Positions 1 through 10,711 of a stretch of DNA of 64,000 nucleotides are shown here, in pieces. A program made the position numbers and the translations under genes. The stretch lies in the NCBI GenBank assembly GCA_037178625.1, contig CM074128.1:5022001-5086000 (forward strand), in the 5' to 3' direction. Position 1 is the first letter of the stretch. The number at the start of each line of letters is the position of its first letter. The stretch comes from Skeletonema tropicum. Lineage: Eukaryota > Bacillariophyta > Thalassiosirophyceae > Thalassiosirales > Thalassiosiraceae. Below the pieces are notes generated by a model. The model saw only the letters and a program-made list of their open reading frames with translations, was not told the DNA's origin and made no database searches.

Positions 1-193
1 GCAAGGGAGCGTAGGCAACAGCTTTTATCATGATCAAAAATAAGCATCCCTATCCCTAACAAAATTCCTTCCCGCAATAATGATTTCTACACTTAAGGAG
101 TTCCCGCCATTATTTCACCCACAACAGGCGAAGCGCTTCGTACGTGGGTCCCTCCCCACTTCGCGAATATCCATAGTGAGTTTTTAGGGGTTA

Positions 194-215
194 TGATGGA
201 CACATGTGTCCATCA
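194..215. repeat. Perfect 22-bp palindrome, copy 1
   Basis: The core TGGACACATGTGTCCA is extended symmetrically by three bases on each side. A degenerate relative with an ACTAGT core lies at 281-302, with two mismatched pairs. A perfect palindrome of this length could be a protein-binding site or the tip of a cruciform. Confidence 0.75.
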
Positions 216-1880
216 CCAAAATACTAGTGTGCACCGTGTGGTAAAAACAGAAGCAGTTACTCCATGGGAACCCACATAACTGATGGACACTAGTACCCAT
301 CACAAAACCACCATGCCACTATCGGAAGTACAACGCCATTAACACCAGCAACCATACACCTACTGACCCCCCAATATTGTCCCTAGACCCATTTTTAACG
401 CAGAATCGAATGGTGAAGTCGGAAGGTCTCGATACTTAGCTTGTGGCGACGTATTTGGTCACTAAATGGAAATTCGTCATAATCCGAGCATGCGTCAGAG
501 AGCAATGGGGGCCAATTAATCCATGTTATGATAGATGTCATGCAGTACCACCCCTCCATATCCTTCATATGAATATCATAAATAAATGCCGCCGGTAATT
601 TGTGCGAGGTCATCCTTCGTAACTCCCATTATTGAGGTTCTGAACACCATTACGGCACCCATCAAGATGCTGCAAGCGACTTGAATGTCTTCAATTTATA
701 TGATATCAAGGCTTACACAACAACATATTATCAAATCCTACAAAATGTATTTAATCTGCATTGGAGACTGTGGTTATGCTCATTTGAGGTAGTACATGCC
801 AACAAAGTATCTCTGAAGATTTGAATTACAGAGTACAGCTGAATAGGTCCACAGCATATTATTTGTACTCTTTAAAATATATTTTGGCCAAGAGCACATT
901 ATTGAGTCATCATGTATGCGTTGGTAGTTTAGGTGATCACGTATTACCACGAATATTGCCATTATAACGAAATAAGTCGACAGATTGTGCGTGTTATTAG
1001 AAATTATTCGAACTAAATAGCATCATTTATTTCATCAATAATGAATTCTTATTCGTAATTTCAAGATGCAGGTTACCAAATTATTGTCCCCCCTCGCTCT
1101 TATAGTATAATAACAAAGATTGTTGCCTGGTACAACGTCTCTTCCCATTTCATTATGTCAATAACCACCCAACAGAAGTTGTGGATTGCATTTTCATTTC
1201 TTGCATAACAGGTAGATACTCAAGGATTATTTCGTTGACATAGCTCATGGATCGTCCACCCTTGCGGAAAATCCAAGCTGGTTATTGTGTTGAGCATTGA
1301 GGGTGACAGTATCAGTAGCAGTGCGGCGAAATACCTTTTAATATAACGAAGACATCGTCTGCAGCGTCGTCCGAGTGCATTTTTTTCGGCCATAATAACG
1401 TATCAGCCGACACCGACGACGGCCCAATATTTCCGCCATGTTGCAAATACCTTCCTTACATATCATTAGACGATTTAAGCCACGGCTTCCATTGATTTGT
1501 TGTGTTATCCGCCCCAACATTAAATATGCATAAAAAATATCTTGCTGCGATCGATGTCCTCATTTTTCGACACTACACGCTATATTTTGAATAATATGCC
1601 ATCTACAACGCCGACCGGCGGCTCTAACGAAAGCTCATAACATGCGCTAACAGAATATGACCGGTGGTTGCAGTGGGTGGTCAGATAGGGTTGTAGAAGT
1701 GCCATGATGGGAGGGCATAGGAGTGATTTGATATATTATGTTGATGAGGAGCTTGGGTTATTTACTACGCACCCGCTTACTAGATTCACTAGTGCCACCG
1801 CTCAATGTTGATTAGCAAGTCAAACGATTTGAAGGATATTAGAAGGATGTACACTAGTATTTTGGGCGATTTTTTAGCGT

Positions 1881-1927
1881 TGGACACATGTGTCCATCAC
1901 GCCGAGCGATGGACACATGTGTCCATC
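1881..1927. repeat. Tandem pair of the same palindrome, copies 2 and 3
   Basis: The 16-base core TGGACACATGTGTCCA occurs at 1881-1896 and again at 1910-1925, 29 bp start to start. The second copy is symmetric over 1908-1927. Together with 194-215 this gives three identical cores at the two ends of the inverted-repeat element. Confidence 0.75.
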
Positions 1928-1946
1928 AAGACTCACTATGGATATT

Positions 1947-2759
1947 GGGATGCCTTTGCTATGAATTCGGGGCATGGCGTGGCGTTCGTACCAGATGAGA
2001 GTGCATCTGCTTACACGAGAGACGAGACAAGCATGTGAGCCTCAAGTTCAAGTTGTCGGCTTCTTTTTCTTTCGCTTGGTTGGGAGGTGCGTGCCGTTGG
2101 GTGGTAGCGTAAATAAAGACTTGATTCTCCATCAGCAAGCGATGCAGCGTTCCTTTTTCTCGTTGAGTAGAGAGTTCGTCTGCTGCATTGGAGTTGGAGT
2201 TGGGTCGGCTCCGTAAACTTTACCTCTAGTTTTGGTGCCTCCTAGAATGATCCGTTTTTCCTTTCGTCGTCTTCGGCGTTTATTGCGCTCCTTGTCCTTG
2301 CCCTTGCACGATGAGACTTTGCACTGCTGCCTTCCCTTGACCGGCTTGGGGGTAGGTTTGCAAGCAGCCAGGCGTCCACTCTTGCGCTTACCACCCTTTG
2401 AATTCGCAGGGCTGGGCTATCTTGCGGCGGAAGGTACTCTGGCTCTGGGCTGGTTCGTACTGCTTGACCATAACCATAACAACATAGAACTTTGTATTTC
2501 TTCTGCGTTGGTGGGCGGTAGGCGTGGGGCGCTGGAAAGTCAATAAGTGTGCCGTCATGGCAAGATAGGTACCATAGGTACTAGGTACTTAACGTATCAG
2601 AAGCAAGATCAAGAGTACGCTGCTTTTATCTTACTCTTGCATGTGTGCTTGTAAACATAATATGCAACACAAGAGCACTCATAAAATACAAGTGCACACC
2701 AAATCTCTACAATTGGCTGCGTAAAGCAACATTTCATCCTCCTAAAATCATTAAAGATA
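1947..2759. other. Intergenic, no convincing gene
   Basis: On the minus strand about 2135-2430 can be read as a lysine/arginine-rich stretch of roughly 95 codons without a clear start. On the plus strand 2232-2546 is open but of unnatural composition. I do not call either one a gene. Confidence 0.4.
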
Positions 2760-3158
2760 ATGAAGCTCTCCCTCGCTTATGCTATCCTCGCCAGCACAGC
2801 GGCAACCACATCCGCCCGTCTTCTTGCCAAGAATAATAACGGGGACCGCAAATTGCAAGCCCCTGTGGGTTAAAGAGCCTGCAATATGATGTATGATCCA
2901 GTGTGCGGCACTGATGGTGTGACGTACAGCAACGACTGCGTTGCAAGGGCCTCTGGAGCCACTATCGCTTCCACAGGAAGATGCCCTGAGGCTGAGGTCC
3001 CTACCATGCCTACAGCTCCGGCCGAGGATGACCCAATAATGTGTTCTACCATTTATCGTCCAGTGTGTGGAGCTAATGGCAAGACGTACAGCAACGACTG
3101 TAAAGCAAAGGTTGCAGGAACTACTGTCGTGTCCAAAGGCAGATGCCCAGTGTCGTAG
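2760..3158 (+). pseudogene. Secreted Kazal-type protease inhibitor, two domains, with an in-frame stop
   Basis: An ATG at 2760 opens a typical signal peptide (MKLSLAYAILASTAATTSAR). The frame then meets TAA at 2871-2873 but continues in the same frame into two Kazal domains. Domain 1 runs from Cys at 2880 (PVCGTDGVTYSNDC) and domain 2 from about 3041 (PVCGANGKTYSNDC). Each keeps the CGxxGxTYSNxC core and its terminal GRC. The stop is at 3156-3158. Kazal domains inhibit serine proteases, and a secreted pair would act outside the cell. The only lesion seen is the single TAA, which could come from one C-to-T change in CAA, so this is a young pseudogene or a sequence error. No plausible intron removes the stop. 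Confidence 0.7.
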
Positions 3159-3556
3159 ATGGCTGCATCTGATGATCGGACATAACGACTACCGCTAGTG
3201 ATTCCATAATCGATGGATTAGATCTGTCTATCTTTGACACAATCTATCCAGCGATTCAACGCATCTTTGATGTCCTCATATTCAACGGAAGTACAAGTAC
3301 AAGTCTATACTATTGACGCTTATTATTCTTTTACTTCATCATTCCAGTGAAGCAACCTCTTTGTGTGTTCTATTCAAGATAAAAGATAATACACCTTTTT
3401 AGCGAAACATCACACTGTATTAGGGTCCATTCGGGTCCATCTCACCCACGCTGGCGAGTTGCATCTGTCGCCAAAAAGCATCCAGTACCGTAGGCGGCTC
3501 TGCCGTAGACGGGGGCATCTACGTCAACTAGCCAACTACGACACCCAGAAGGAAGA

Positions 3557-3742
3557 GTGTGTTCTACCATTTATCGTCCAGTGTGTGGCTTCAATGGCAA
3601 GACGTACAGTAATGGCTGCAAAGCTAGGGTCGCAGGAGCCACTGTCGTGTCCAAAGGCGTGTGTAGTGAATCAGGATTTACATTTGACATGAATATGGAA
3701 CCAGATCCCGATGCTGAGGTGAGGTGGTTAAGTCCGAAATGA
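3557..3742 (+). pseudogene. Orphan Kazal domain, partial duplicate
   Basis: From about 3560 the frame encodes CSTIYRPVCGFNGKTYSNGC followed by VAGATVVSKGVC. This is nearly the same as domain 2 of the gene 400 bp upstream, so it is a local duplicate. There is no ATG or signal peptide in frame, and the codon before the domain is GTG. The reading ends at TGA 3740-3742. The 3159-3556 interval holds no gene. A fragment is the simplest reading; a missed upstream exon is the alternative. Confidence 0.6.
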
Positions 3743-3783
3743 ACACGGAATCAACTAGCCTTCGCCTGAAGTAAAGCCAGCTG

Positions 3784-4040
3784 TGGAGGCAGGAAGTGGC
3801 AATGGCAATTACTAGGCATGGCGAATTTTCTCTTCTGCTCTCTCTCTATCTCGCCATCATATCGCTATCTCAAGAAGAAGGTCAATGAAATGATGATTCA
3901 ATCTAAAAGCAGAGCCGGTTGAAAGTCGAAGTGTTAGATCTTGCAGCGGGGAGATGTCATCCTGATCTTGCCTCGACAGCGACAGCTCTCATCCACACGC
4001 ACACGTTCAATTTGGGCTACAAATTTATGGATTTCATGTT
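3784..4040 (+). repeat. Dispersed 250-bp repeat, copy 1
   Basis: This stretch is present in inverted orientation at 39879-40123, with high identity and small indels. Both copies share the block reading AGATAGCGATATGATGGCGAG or close variants, and both end at the same points. No coding potential is shared. It is probably a short interspersed or MITE-type repeat, but I see no clear terminal inverted repeats. Confidence 0.7.
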
Positions 4041-4107
4041 CATGTATATGTATGATTGTATGGACACTAAAACAAATTACTACTACTTCAAATAATTATG
4101 AATTACC

Positions 4108-4108
<1 letters not shown>

Positions 4109-4144
<36 letters not shown>
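4109..4144. repeat. (CT)n microsatellite
   Basis: About 17 uninterrupted CT units followed by ACAG. It lies in the intergenic region 3743-4456, which otherwise holds only the dispersed repeat and no gene. Confidence 0.9.
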
Positions 4145-4146
<2 letters not shown>

Positions 4147-4456
4147 AGAGCTATGATGTAAGCATGTACTCTACTTTGCATGCTAAGTAAGGGCGTGGCT
4201 GGGCGGGCACCCTGCTACCTCTGTGTATCTCCAATGAATGAATGTCGGAACGGTACACATTTTTGTCTCATGTGCTGTCGTGCACTTTTCGACTGACTAT
4301 GACGACACACAACACACGACACCAAATTCTTCTATGGAAGCCCCTTCCATCCACGATGCAACAACATCTGAGGTCGGTCATAGGTAGGCATAAAGTATCT
4401 CTAGCTAGAGGAGAGCTAGCCAGCTGCACAGCAATATATTTATTCATCATCATCTT

Positions 4457-6115
4457 ATGAGAATCATCCCAATGATGTTTCCCTTCTCAATCTTTAATTC
4501 GATTAAAATATCCGACCGCATCGAAAGTCTACGAGATGCCGAATCCAAGTTGTTGGAATTTGCAAAGACTCGATTTGCTCCTCACAGCAGCGGCGGCGAC
4601 AGTCAGCATAGCTTTGAAATATTTGACACGCCAATCGCACCTCCGTCAGTTCTCAAGCATAGCGATGATACTATCGTCAACAATAATGATGATGCAGCAA
4701 TAAAAACAAAGAAGAAGTGTCAGGTATTCGATGACGTGGAGCAATATTCACTTCATGGAGTCAAGGTTACCAATCATCAATTATCATCAGCAGCAGCAGA
4801 ATCAGATGCTACTACTACCAATAATGATAATAATGACGATGATGATGTGTCATCGCCAGCGCCACTCGTTCTACTGCACGGATATGCAAATGGCTCGCTC
4901 TACTTTTATCGTAATTTGCACGGTCTTAGTAAATTCTTTGGGCAGATCTACGCACTGGATATGCTTGGGTGGGGTCTGAGTTCTCGGCCGAGCTTTCAAT
5001 TCAAAACATCGTTGCAGCACAGTGAGAGTGATGACATCAACAACAACAATAATGCGCATCAAAATGTAAAGGTCAAATCAGCCGAGCAATTCTTCGTCGA
5101 ATCACTCGAATCGTGGCGATCTCATCACAACCTACCCAAAATCACACTAGCCGGCCACTCCATGGGAGGCTACCTAAGCGTCGCCTACGCCGAGCAATAT
5201 CCACAACATGTCGAAAAGCTCATCCTCCTATCACCAGTGGGTGTGCCCCAAAGAGTCGAAGAGGAGGATACAAAACGAGTTAACTCATTTCCATTTTATA
5301 TTCGTGCCCTGATTCATACCATGAGGGCCATGTTCAATCAGGGGATTACACCTGGATACTTCTTACGGTCACTTCCATATTCGAAGAGTAGGGATATGGT
5401 GAATGGGTATATTGCCAATCGATTGCCGGCAATTACGTGTGAGGAGGAACAGCAGTACTTGGGGGAGTATTTGTATCAGAATAGTATGTTGCCTGGGAGT
5501 GGGGAGGATTGTCTTTGTGAGATATTGACGGCTGGTGCATTTGCACGGGTTCCATTGATCCATCGCATTCCTCAACTCAAGAGTAGTAGTAGCGGTGGTG
5601 GTGGTAGTAGTGATGGTGAAGGATTGGAAGTGCATTTTGTATATGGAGAGAATGACTGGATGGATTTTCGTGGTGGTTTGGATGTGCAGCGATTGTGTCA
5701 TCAAAAGAAGAAGATGCAAATGCAGGACGACAACGACAAGTCTTCTTCTTTGCCATCTCCACCACCCAAGGTATTTGTTCATGGAGTACGAAATGCTGGG
5801 CACTTGTTAATGCTGGAGAATTATGAAGGGTTCAATGCGGCAATGGCCATTGCAGCAGGACGAGAGAAGGATTTGCCACCGGGTATGATGTCTCGTTCTG
5901 TGGAATTTGTTTGTGACGAAGTTGCTGCTGCTGCTGCCAATGCGGGTGTGGATGGTGCCGACAAATCGAGGACGGTTCAAAGTGCAAGTGGAAAGGCTGT
6001 GATGACTGAGAGGGATGCAGCCAAGTTTTTCCGTGGCGGAAGATTCAACAGACGAAAATCTCAACGGCGAGATGATGATGATGATGCTGTTATTGCAGAG
6101 GAGAAGAAGGAATGA
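4457..6115 (+). CDS. Alpha/beta hydrolase, ABHD4/ABHD5-like
   Basis: This is a 552-residue intron-less gene with an ATG start. It shows the complete alpha/beta-hydrolase pattern. The oxyanion strand is LVLLHGYANG near residue 136. The nucleophile elbow GHSMGG has Ser235. The acid region is HFVYGENDWMDFRGG near residue 400. The C-terminal catalytic histidine lies in NAGHLLMLEN near residue 445. ALDMLGWGLSSRPSF after the first motif and the GENDWM block are characteristic of the CGI-58 (ABHD5)/ABHD4 branch, which acts on or regulates acylglycerol and N-acyl-phospholipid metabolism. Ser is present, unlike the catalytically dead ABHD5 of mammals, so hydrolase activity is plausible. Asn/Asp, Ser and Gly runs mark loop insertions, as in many diatom proteins. 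No clear signal peptide is seen. The substrate cannot be inferred further. Confidence 0.85.
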   Translation: MRIIPMMFPFSIFNSIKISDRIESLRDAESKLLEFAKTRFAPHSSGGDSQHSFEIFDTPIAPPSVLKHSDDTIVNNNDDAAIKTKKKCQVFDDVEQYSLHGVKVTNHQLSSAAAESDATTTNNDNNDDDDVSSPAPLVLLHGYANGSLYFYRNLHGLSKFFGQIYALDMLGWGLSSRPSFQFKTSLQHSESDDINNNNNAHQNVKVKSAEQFFVESLESWRSHHNLPKITLAGHSMGGYLSVAYAEQYPQHVEKLILLSPVGVPQRVEEEDTKRVNSFPFYIRALIHTMRAMFNQGITPGYFLRSLPYSKSRDMVNGYIANRLPAITCEEEQQYLGEYLYQNSMLPGSGEDCLCEILTAGAFARVPLIHRIPQLKSSSSGGGGSSDGEGLEVHFVYGENDWMDFRGGLDVQRLCHQKKKMQMQDDNDKSSSLPSPPPKVFVHGVRNAGHLLMLENYEGFNAAMAIAAGREKDLPPGMMSRSVEFVCDEVAAAAANAGVDGADKSRTVQSASGKAVMTERDAAKFFRGGRFNRRKSQRRDDDDDAVIAEEKKE

Positions 6116-6191
6116 GGAGTGTTTTAGATTTGTGATTGTTAAAATTGTATAGCTTTGTTATCTCAATCTCGACTTTCAATCATCCTAATTC

Positions 6192-7445
6192 CTACACGGG
6201 TGCATTCAAGTTCTCTAGCTCTGATAGTATATGAGAGTAATAGGAATGTGCCATGCTATTGACTAACGTTCCATCTTCTTTCTTTATAAGCGTGTTGATG
6301 GATACTTCTAAGCACTTGAGGCCCTCCGTGATGAGTTCAGATGTAGATGATTCTTGTGAGGAGCAACCAGTGATCCTGGCCAAGCGGAGACAAGCTTCTG
6401 CACAAACAGTGGACCAAGCAACATCAAAATATGAAAGGTATGTGACCTCAAACCATTCTGGGTCATTTCTATTCAGCATGTAGGCGACATCTGACTTCAA
6501 ATCAGCATACGCCTCACCAACTTCCAAGCTGCGGCACTTGAGAATGATCATTATTGGTACTCGGCCGCCTAAACCAGGATGCGCCTTACTCCCGGCTAAC
6601 GCGGCTGGATCAGATACATGATTTCTGAAAAGCTCAAGGGCCTTCTTAGCAGTGCTTGATTGGGCCTGGTTCGCCATTACAAGGCAGACAGGAAACAATA
6701 ACTGCAATTTAGATAGAAGCTCTGTTGCTTCGATCTCTGGTAACATTGAGTTGATAACTTCTTCGCACAATTGTAGTGCTTCATCACTGCGACCAAAGTA
6801 ATGCAGCCAATAAGTGCTCACAGCAATCATATTGATGCAGTTGTCAGTTACGTATTCTTTCACAAGTACCTTTGAGTGCACCCGAGGAATATATGTTGTT
6901 TTCATTTCATCGATAACTGGTATAGCCTCTTAATATTTACCTTGTCGTTTCATTATATCAGCCTGAAAGGCAAGGGCACGGCAGTGGTGATACTGTTGGT
7001 AACGAGTCTCTTTCACAAAGTTTTCTGCCATGGTTGTTTCAAAGTCGTCTTTGGACGTATTGTTGGGAGGGGTGTATGTCATCGTCTTGGAAATAACATT
7101 CATGAAACTATAACATGGAAAGATGACGCTTCGATCGCTCAATTGCTTTTTTGCTGGTGCTTTATTGAAGACAGTCAATGCGTCAATGCAGCATTTAATA
7201 CCCCTCTGCTCTGCTTCTTCATTGTTAGAATCCAGCTGAAATATTCTATGCCAAAGCTTCGAGCTCCCGATTAGTGTTCTGACGACAGTCACCAGAGATT
7301 TCGGGCCCAAAGAATAAATCTCAGACAGCGTAAATCCTTCTTCCCACGAGAACGCATCGTCCCCCACTTTGAATAAGGTAAGAATATCCCGGTTGATATC
7401 CACAGCTTTTGATGTAGATCCCATTGTGTCGAACATCTCACCCAT
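6192..7445 (-). pseudogene. Helical-repeat (TPR-like) protein with an in-frame TAA
   Basis: One continuous minus-strand frame of 418 codons is split by a single TAA close to 6930. The frame reads MKRQGKY, stop, EAIPVIDEMKTTY, so the residues on both sides belong together. The protein is alpha-helical with TPR-like spacing (GRSDEALQLCEEVIN, EACLRLARITG). From memory it resembles the C-terminal part of large diatom multidomain proteins, some of which carry nucleotide-cyclase domains; this is not verified. Upstream of the ATG at 7445 the same frame reads WKSYETAV before a TGA, so the real 5' end is missing or lies in another exon. A degraded partial copy of the 3' half sits at 34715-35312. A gene remnant is the best reading; a sequencing error at one base is possible. 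Confidence 0.55.
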
Positions 7446-8578
7446 TACAGCTGTCTCGTAACTTTTCCATCACGAGACGATATGGAGAGATTTGATGATG
7501 TCCGCGGAATAGAATTGGATTGTCTTGGAATGGGTGATCTTGGATTACTATTTGCATTCCTCCCTGATGTGGTCGTGCTCCTGGTAACATTCTGCAACCT
7601 AGTATGAGCGATATTGTACGACACAGGAAGCACAAAGCTTAATACCGATGCAGCTAGCAAATACGCACAAGCATTTGGCTGCGCCTGCCCGATCATTCGT
7701 GCAGCTGGCAACGTCCCGAGAAGCATCCAAAAGGAAGACGTCATAGATGCTGCGATATCATTCAACTCCCGAAACTTATCTGGTATACCTTTACTCTGAA
7801 TGTTGATCAGCAACGAGATGGGAAAAGGCATCAACGCTAGCACTATTCCCACGACGAGAACAACCGGACTTGCTTCAGAGTTGCAAGTGAAATGTGCTTC
7901 CTCTTCGATCATTTCGACACTGCCCATTCTAACATTGGGAACTGTCAAGTTGGCGATTTGCAACACAAGTTGAGGGATGATTAATACCATCACAACAAAC
8001 ATTGAGTCGGCAAATGTTATAGCCTTTCGAATGCCGCTTTTCCTTCCCATCTTCTCCCTTCCTCCGCTGCAAACATATCTTCCCAGCTGCGACAATGTGT
8101 CTAACACATTCATGACTCTCAACCTTGCCACTCCTAGCGTATCAATATCACTTCCCGAGGCTGCAAATGTAGCCGTAGAGCTAATAATGCTGCCTATCCT
8201 CCATGCCCTACCTATTAGTAAGTTTCCAATAAATGTGATCGACGTGAGGATGATTGGTTGGCGAAGTGCGCATGTCACATCATACTCCGGAAATGCAAAC
8301 AAAAACGATGCAATTGTTGCAACAGCACCAGCTGCAGCAAGGAGCGATAGGCTGTCGGGCTGGAACAGTTGTAGCTGCAGATTGTTTCGATGTTTGTATA
8401 GATCCAACGCTAGTTTGAGCTGAGATACACCCAGTGTCAAAAGAAGCAAACCGAAGCACACACGGAAAGATGTGCTGCTATCGACACTTCCGATGATAGA
8501 GGCAAGGACAACAAGCAGAGAGAGTCCCCCTGCAGCGATGTACTTTTGCAGATTACGATTATGATCAGATGCTTTCAT
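7445..8578 (-). CDS. Multipass membrane protein, function unknown
   Basis: The ATG at 8578 gives 377 residues. The frame is open up to 8791 without a better ATG. About eight hydrophobic segments can be read, for example YIAAGGLSLLVVLASIIGS, VCFGLLLLTLGVSQL, SLLAAAGAVATIASFLFAF, FVVMVLIIPQLVLQIA, VVLVVGIVLALMPFPISLL and CAYLLAASVLSFVLPV. A Ser/Pro/Arg-rich tail follows. The number and spacing suggest a receptor- or transporter-like protein, but I recognise no family motif. The stop codon overlaps the ATG of the downstream minus-strand reading, so the two may be parts of one damaged gene. A diverged fragment of this gene and its upstream region lies at 17810-18260. Confidence 0.5.
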   Translation of the reverse strand: MKASDHNRNLQKYIAAGGLSLLVVLASIIGSVDSSTSFRVCFGLLLLTLGVSQLKLALDLYKHRNNLQLQLFQPDSLSLLAAAGAVATIASFLFAFPEYDVTCALRQPIILTSITFIGNLLIGRAWRIGSIISSTATFAASGSDIDTLGVARLRVMNVLDTLSQLGRYVCSGGREKMGRKSGIRKAITFADSMFVVMVLIIPQLVLQIANLTVPNVRMGSVEMIEEEAHFTCNSEASPVVLVVGIVLALMPFPISLLINIQSKGIPDKFRELNDIAASMTSSFWMLLGTLPAARMIGQAQPNACAYLLAASVLSFVLPVSYNIAHTRLQNVTRSTTTSGRNANSNPRSPIPRQSNSIPRTSSNLSISSRDGKVTRQL

Positions 8579-10298
8579 TGTTTGTTTGAGAGCACTCTCT
8601 CTATTTTTGTCTCCGGTGTCACTTTCTTTTGCTGCGACTAGGAGAATGAACCAACAAGAGCAAGAGATGTGTGCAATTGATCCTTTCACTCTTGCGTTGC
8701 TACATACTTGACTGTAATCGTACTCCAATTCAGATGATATTACCCAGGCTGGCCGTGTCGTTGGCCGTTCGTTGCGGTTGAGCTCGGGCAACCTCGACCT
8801 GGCCTGGATTATCTTTCCCTCGCTCGTCTACAAATCTTTCCCTCGTCTACATGTCTGTCCGCCTATCTCAGCAAGATCCACGTGGAGATTTAGCCTCTTT
8901 TGCGCCGATTGATGTCAAAAAAGAAGCCCGCCGCCTCAAACTGTGGATAAATACCATGTCAATCCTATCATACGGCCGGCGGGCCGACAACTCTAAAAAC
9001 GCCTTGACAAGAATTCAAATGTAGATTAGGGACCTGATATCTATCTGCCTGCTTTTAACTCCTTCAGGGAAACGTCACCCCATGAAAAAGTATATTTTTG
9101 CATGCCCACGAGAAGAGGTTCTTTTGCAATGAACGCATTACGTTGCATCACAATGTTACATGCCTGCATCTAGAGGTACGGCAAAGCCGGAGCCACCAGA
9201 ATTAAGTATTGAATCTTCAAGATTCTTGAAGCTTGTGCATAAAAGACTGCCGGAGGGAATTTGTTCGGACATAAGTAGTAAGGGCAATTCTCATCGTTCA
9301 GTAATATTACGTTGAGTGATAGGCACCGAATCAGGCTACACCCGCGAGGTGATGACAATAGTCGTAAAGCAAACCAAAATCAACGAGGAAGTGCATGGGA
9401 TAATGAAACCGATCGCAGATACAGCATTTTCAGTTTTGCAATAAATACGTAACAATTATGTGTGCAGTGCAGGTAGTTGCCTACGACTACGATACCAAAT
9501 ACAATATTAAGAGATGTCTCTCGTCAAGACAGGAACTAAATCGAATTCATGTCAATACAGATATATAGAGAGATTGAATCCGCTATGACCATGATGTTTA
9601 AGCTGATCAACAACCAAGCAAAAGCAAGTTTCAAAAAAAGAGAAACAATTGCCAAGGATGGGGCAAGCGCAATACCTAGTGCTATATTATTTTATTGGAC
9701 AGAGGTCAGAGTGCCGAACTTATGCTGCAATATCAACATGTATTTCGAGCTGACCATCCCTGTTGAGACAGCAAGTGTGTTTGAACGGAGCAAGATTGGC
9801 GCAGTGTCGGCGTCTTACCAAAAGAGGGCATAAAGAAAACGAAAGCTACTGATGAGGTCTTATGCTCTGGAAAGAGACAGAGATTAAATGAAAGGAAAGA
9901 AAGGATACAATGTTTGCAACAAATTACGGATACAAAATCAATGAGCAGATAATCTTCGCAACAAGCTTCTGCACGGCTGCCGACAATCAGGCCAAGTTAC
10001 ACACACACAATTAAAGTACATAAGATTCTCTTTTCGTCGCCAAGAGATACTCAAACAATGCATGAGATAATTGTAATAATGTATTTCGTGGCGCTTGGCT
10101 TAATTCTAGACCAGCAATGCTCGCTTTGCTCGCATTTGGCTCGCTGCGCTCGCAATTCTTTTCCCCCCGAAAGAAAATCTCTCTTCCCCCCGCTCGAGCT
10201 CCAAAGACCGGGTTTCAGATGTTTTGCCTTCACACTCCTAAATACATGACATAGCTAATCAGACGTACTTTAAAATTTCTGTTATATCATGACATAAT
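8579..10298. other. Intergenic, no gene seen
   Basis: The longest frame is 94 codons (9549-9833, plus strand), with no recognisable domain. There is GC-rich low-complexity sequence with repeated GCTCGC near 10110-10160. I see no RNA gene. Confidence 0.4.
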
Positions 10299-10711
10299 AT
10301 GAGGACGGGTGACATCAGTTGCCCGGAGGGCATGGCACCCGGGTGCTTATTTCAGATTTTGCTCCGGCAGGCGGTCACTAACAAGCGCTAGTTGTGAACG
10401 GAAATATCGCACCTGGGTACTTTTTTCAAAGCCTCCGGCGGCGGGATTTGGTACCAGGGTGGAGTATTAGAATACCAGCATAGATAGGGATCTACCAGTA
10501 TGTTACCGGTATGTTCAAACTTCCAGCACGATCATGTGTGCGTTGCCCGGAGAAATGGCACCCGAGTACCAAAGCAAAATCGTGATCGGCGGGCGGCATT
10601 TCATGTTTGGCACCCGGGTGCCATTCAAAAAGGTCTCCGGCGGTCAAAAAAGGTACTAGGGTTATGTGAGAATTCCTACGTAGAAGTTCTACGGATGTCA
10701 CCCGTCCTCAT
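10299..10711. mobile_element. MITE with 18-bp perfect terminal inverted repeats
   Basis: The ends ATGAGGACGGGTGACATC (10299-10316) and its exact reverse complement (10694-10711) bound 413 bp with no coding potential. The flanks share AAT on both sides, a possible 3-bp target duplication. The interior holds repeated CCGGAG/CACCCGGGTGC blocks, including the perfect palindrome TGGCACCCGGGTGCCA at 10608-10623. This is a typical miniature inverted-repeat element; its parent transposase is not in the window. Confidence 0.75.

Larger units (their letters stand above)
166..1946. mobile_element. Possible non-autonomous element bounded by composite inverted repeats
   Basis: Two blocks recur in inverted orientation about 1.7 kb apart. 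Bases 166-180 are the exact reverse complement of 1932-1946, and 216-230 are the exact reverse complement of 1851-1865. Between the two blocks the left side has one copy of a palindrome centred on GGACACATGTGTCC and the right side has two. The interior has no reading frame longer than about 75 codons and nothing I recognise as a transposase. I infer a non-autonomous DNA element or fold-back element. No target-site duplication is obvious, so the outer ends are uncertain and the true element may be larger. Confidence 0.45.

Noticed and set aside
2232..2546. 104-codon plus-strand gene
   Set aside because: Leu/Arg-rich shadow composition; the opposite strand is Lys/Arg-rich and equally unsupported.
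5369..5803. Minus-strand open frame inside the hydrolase gene
   Set aside because: His/Thr/Leu-rich antisense shadow of a well-supported gene.
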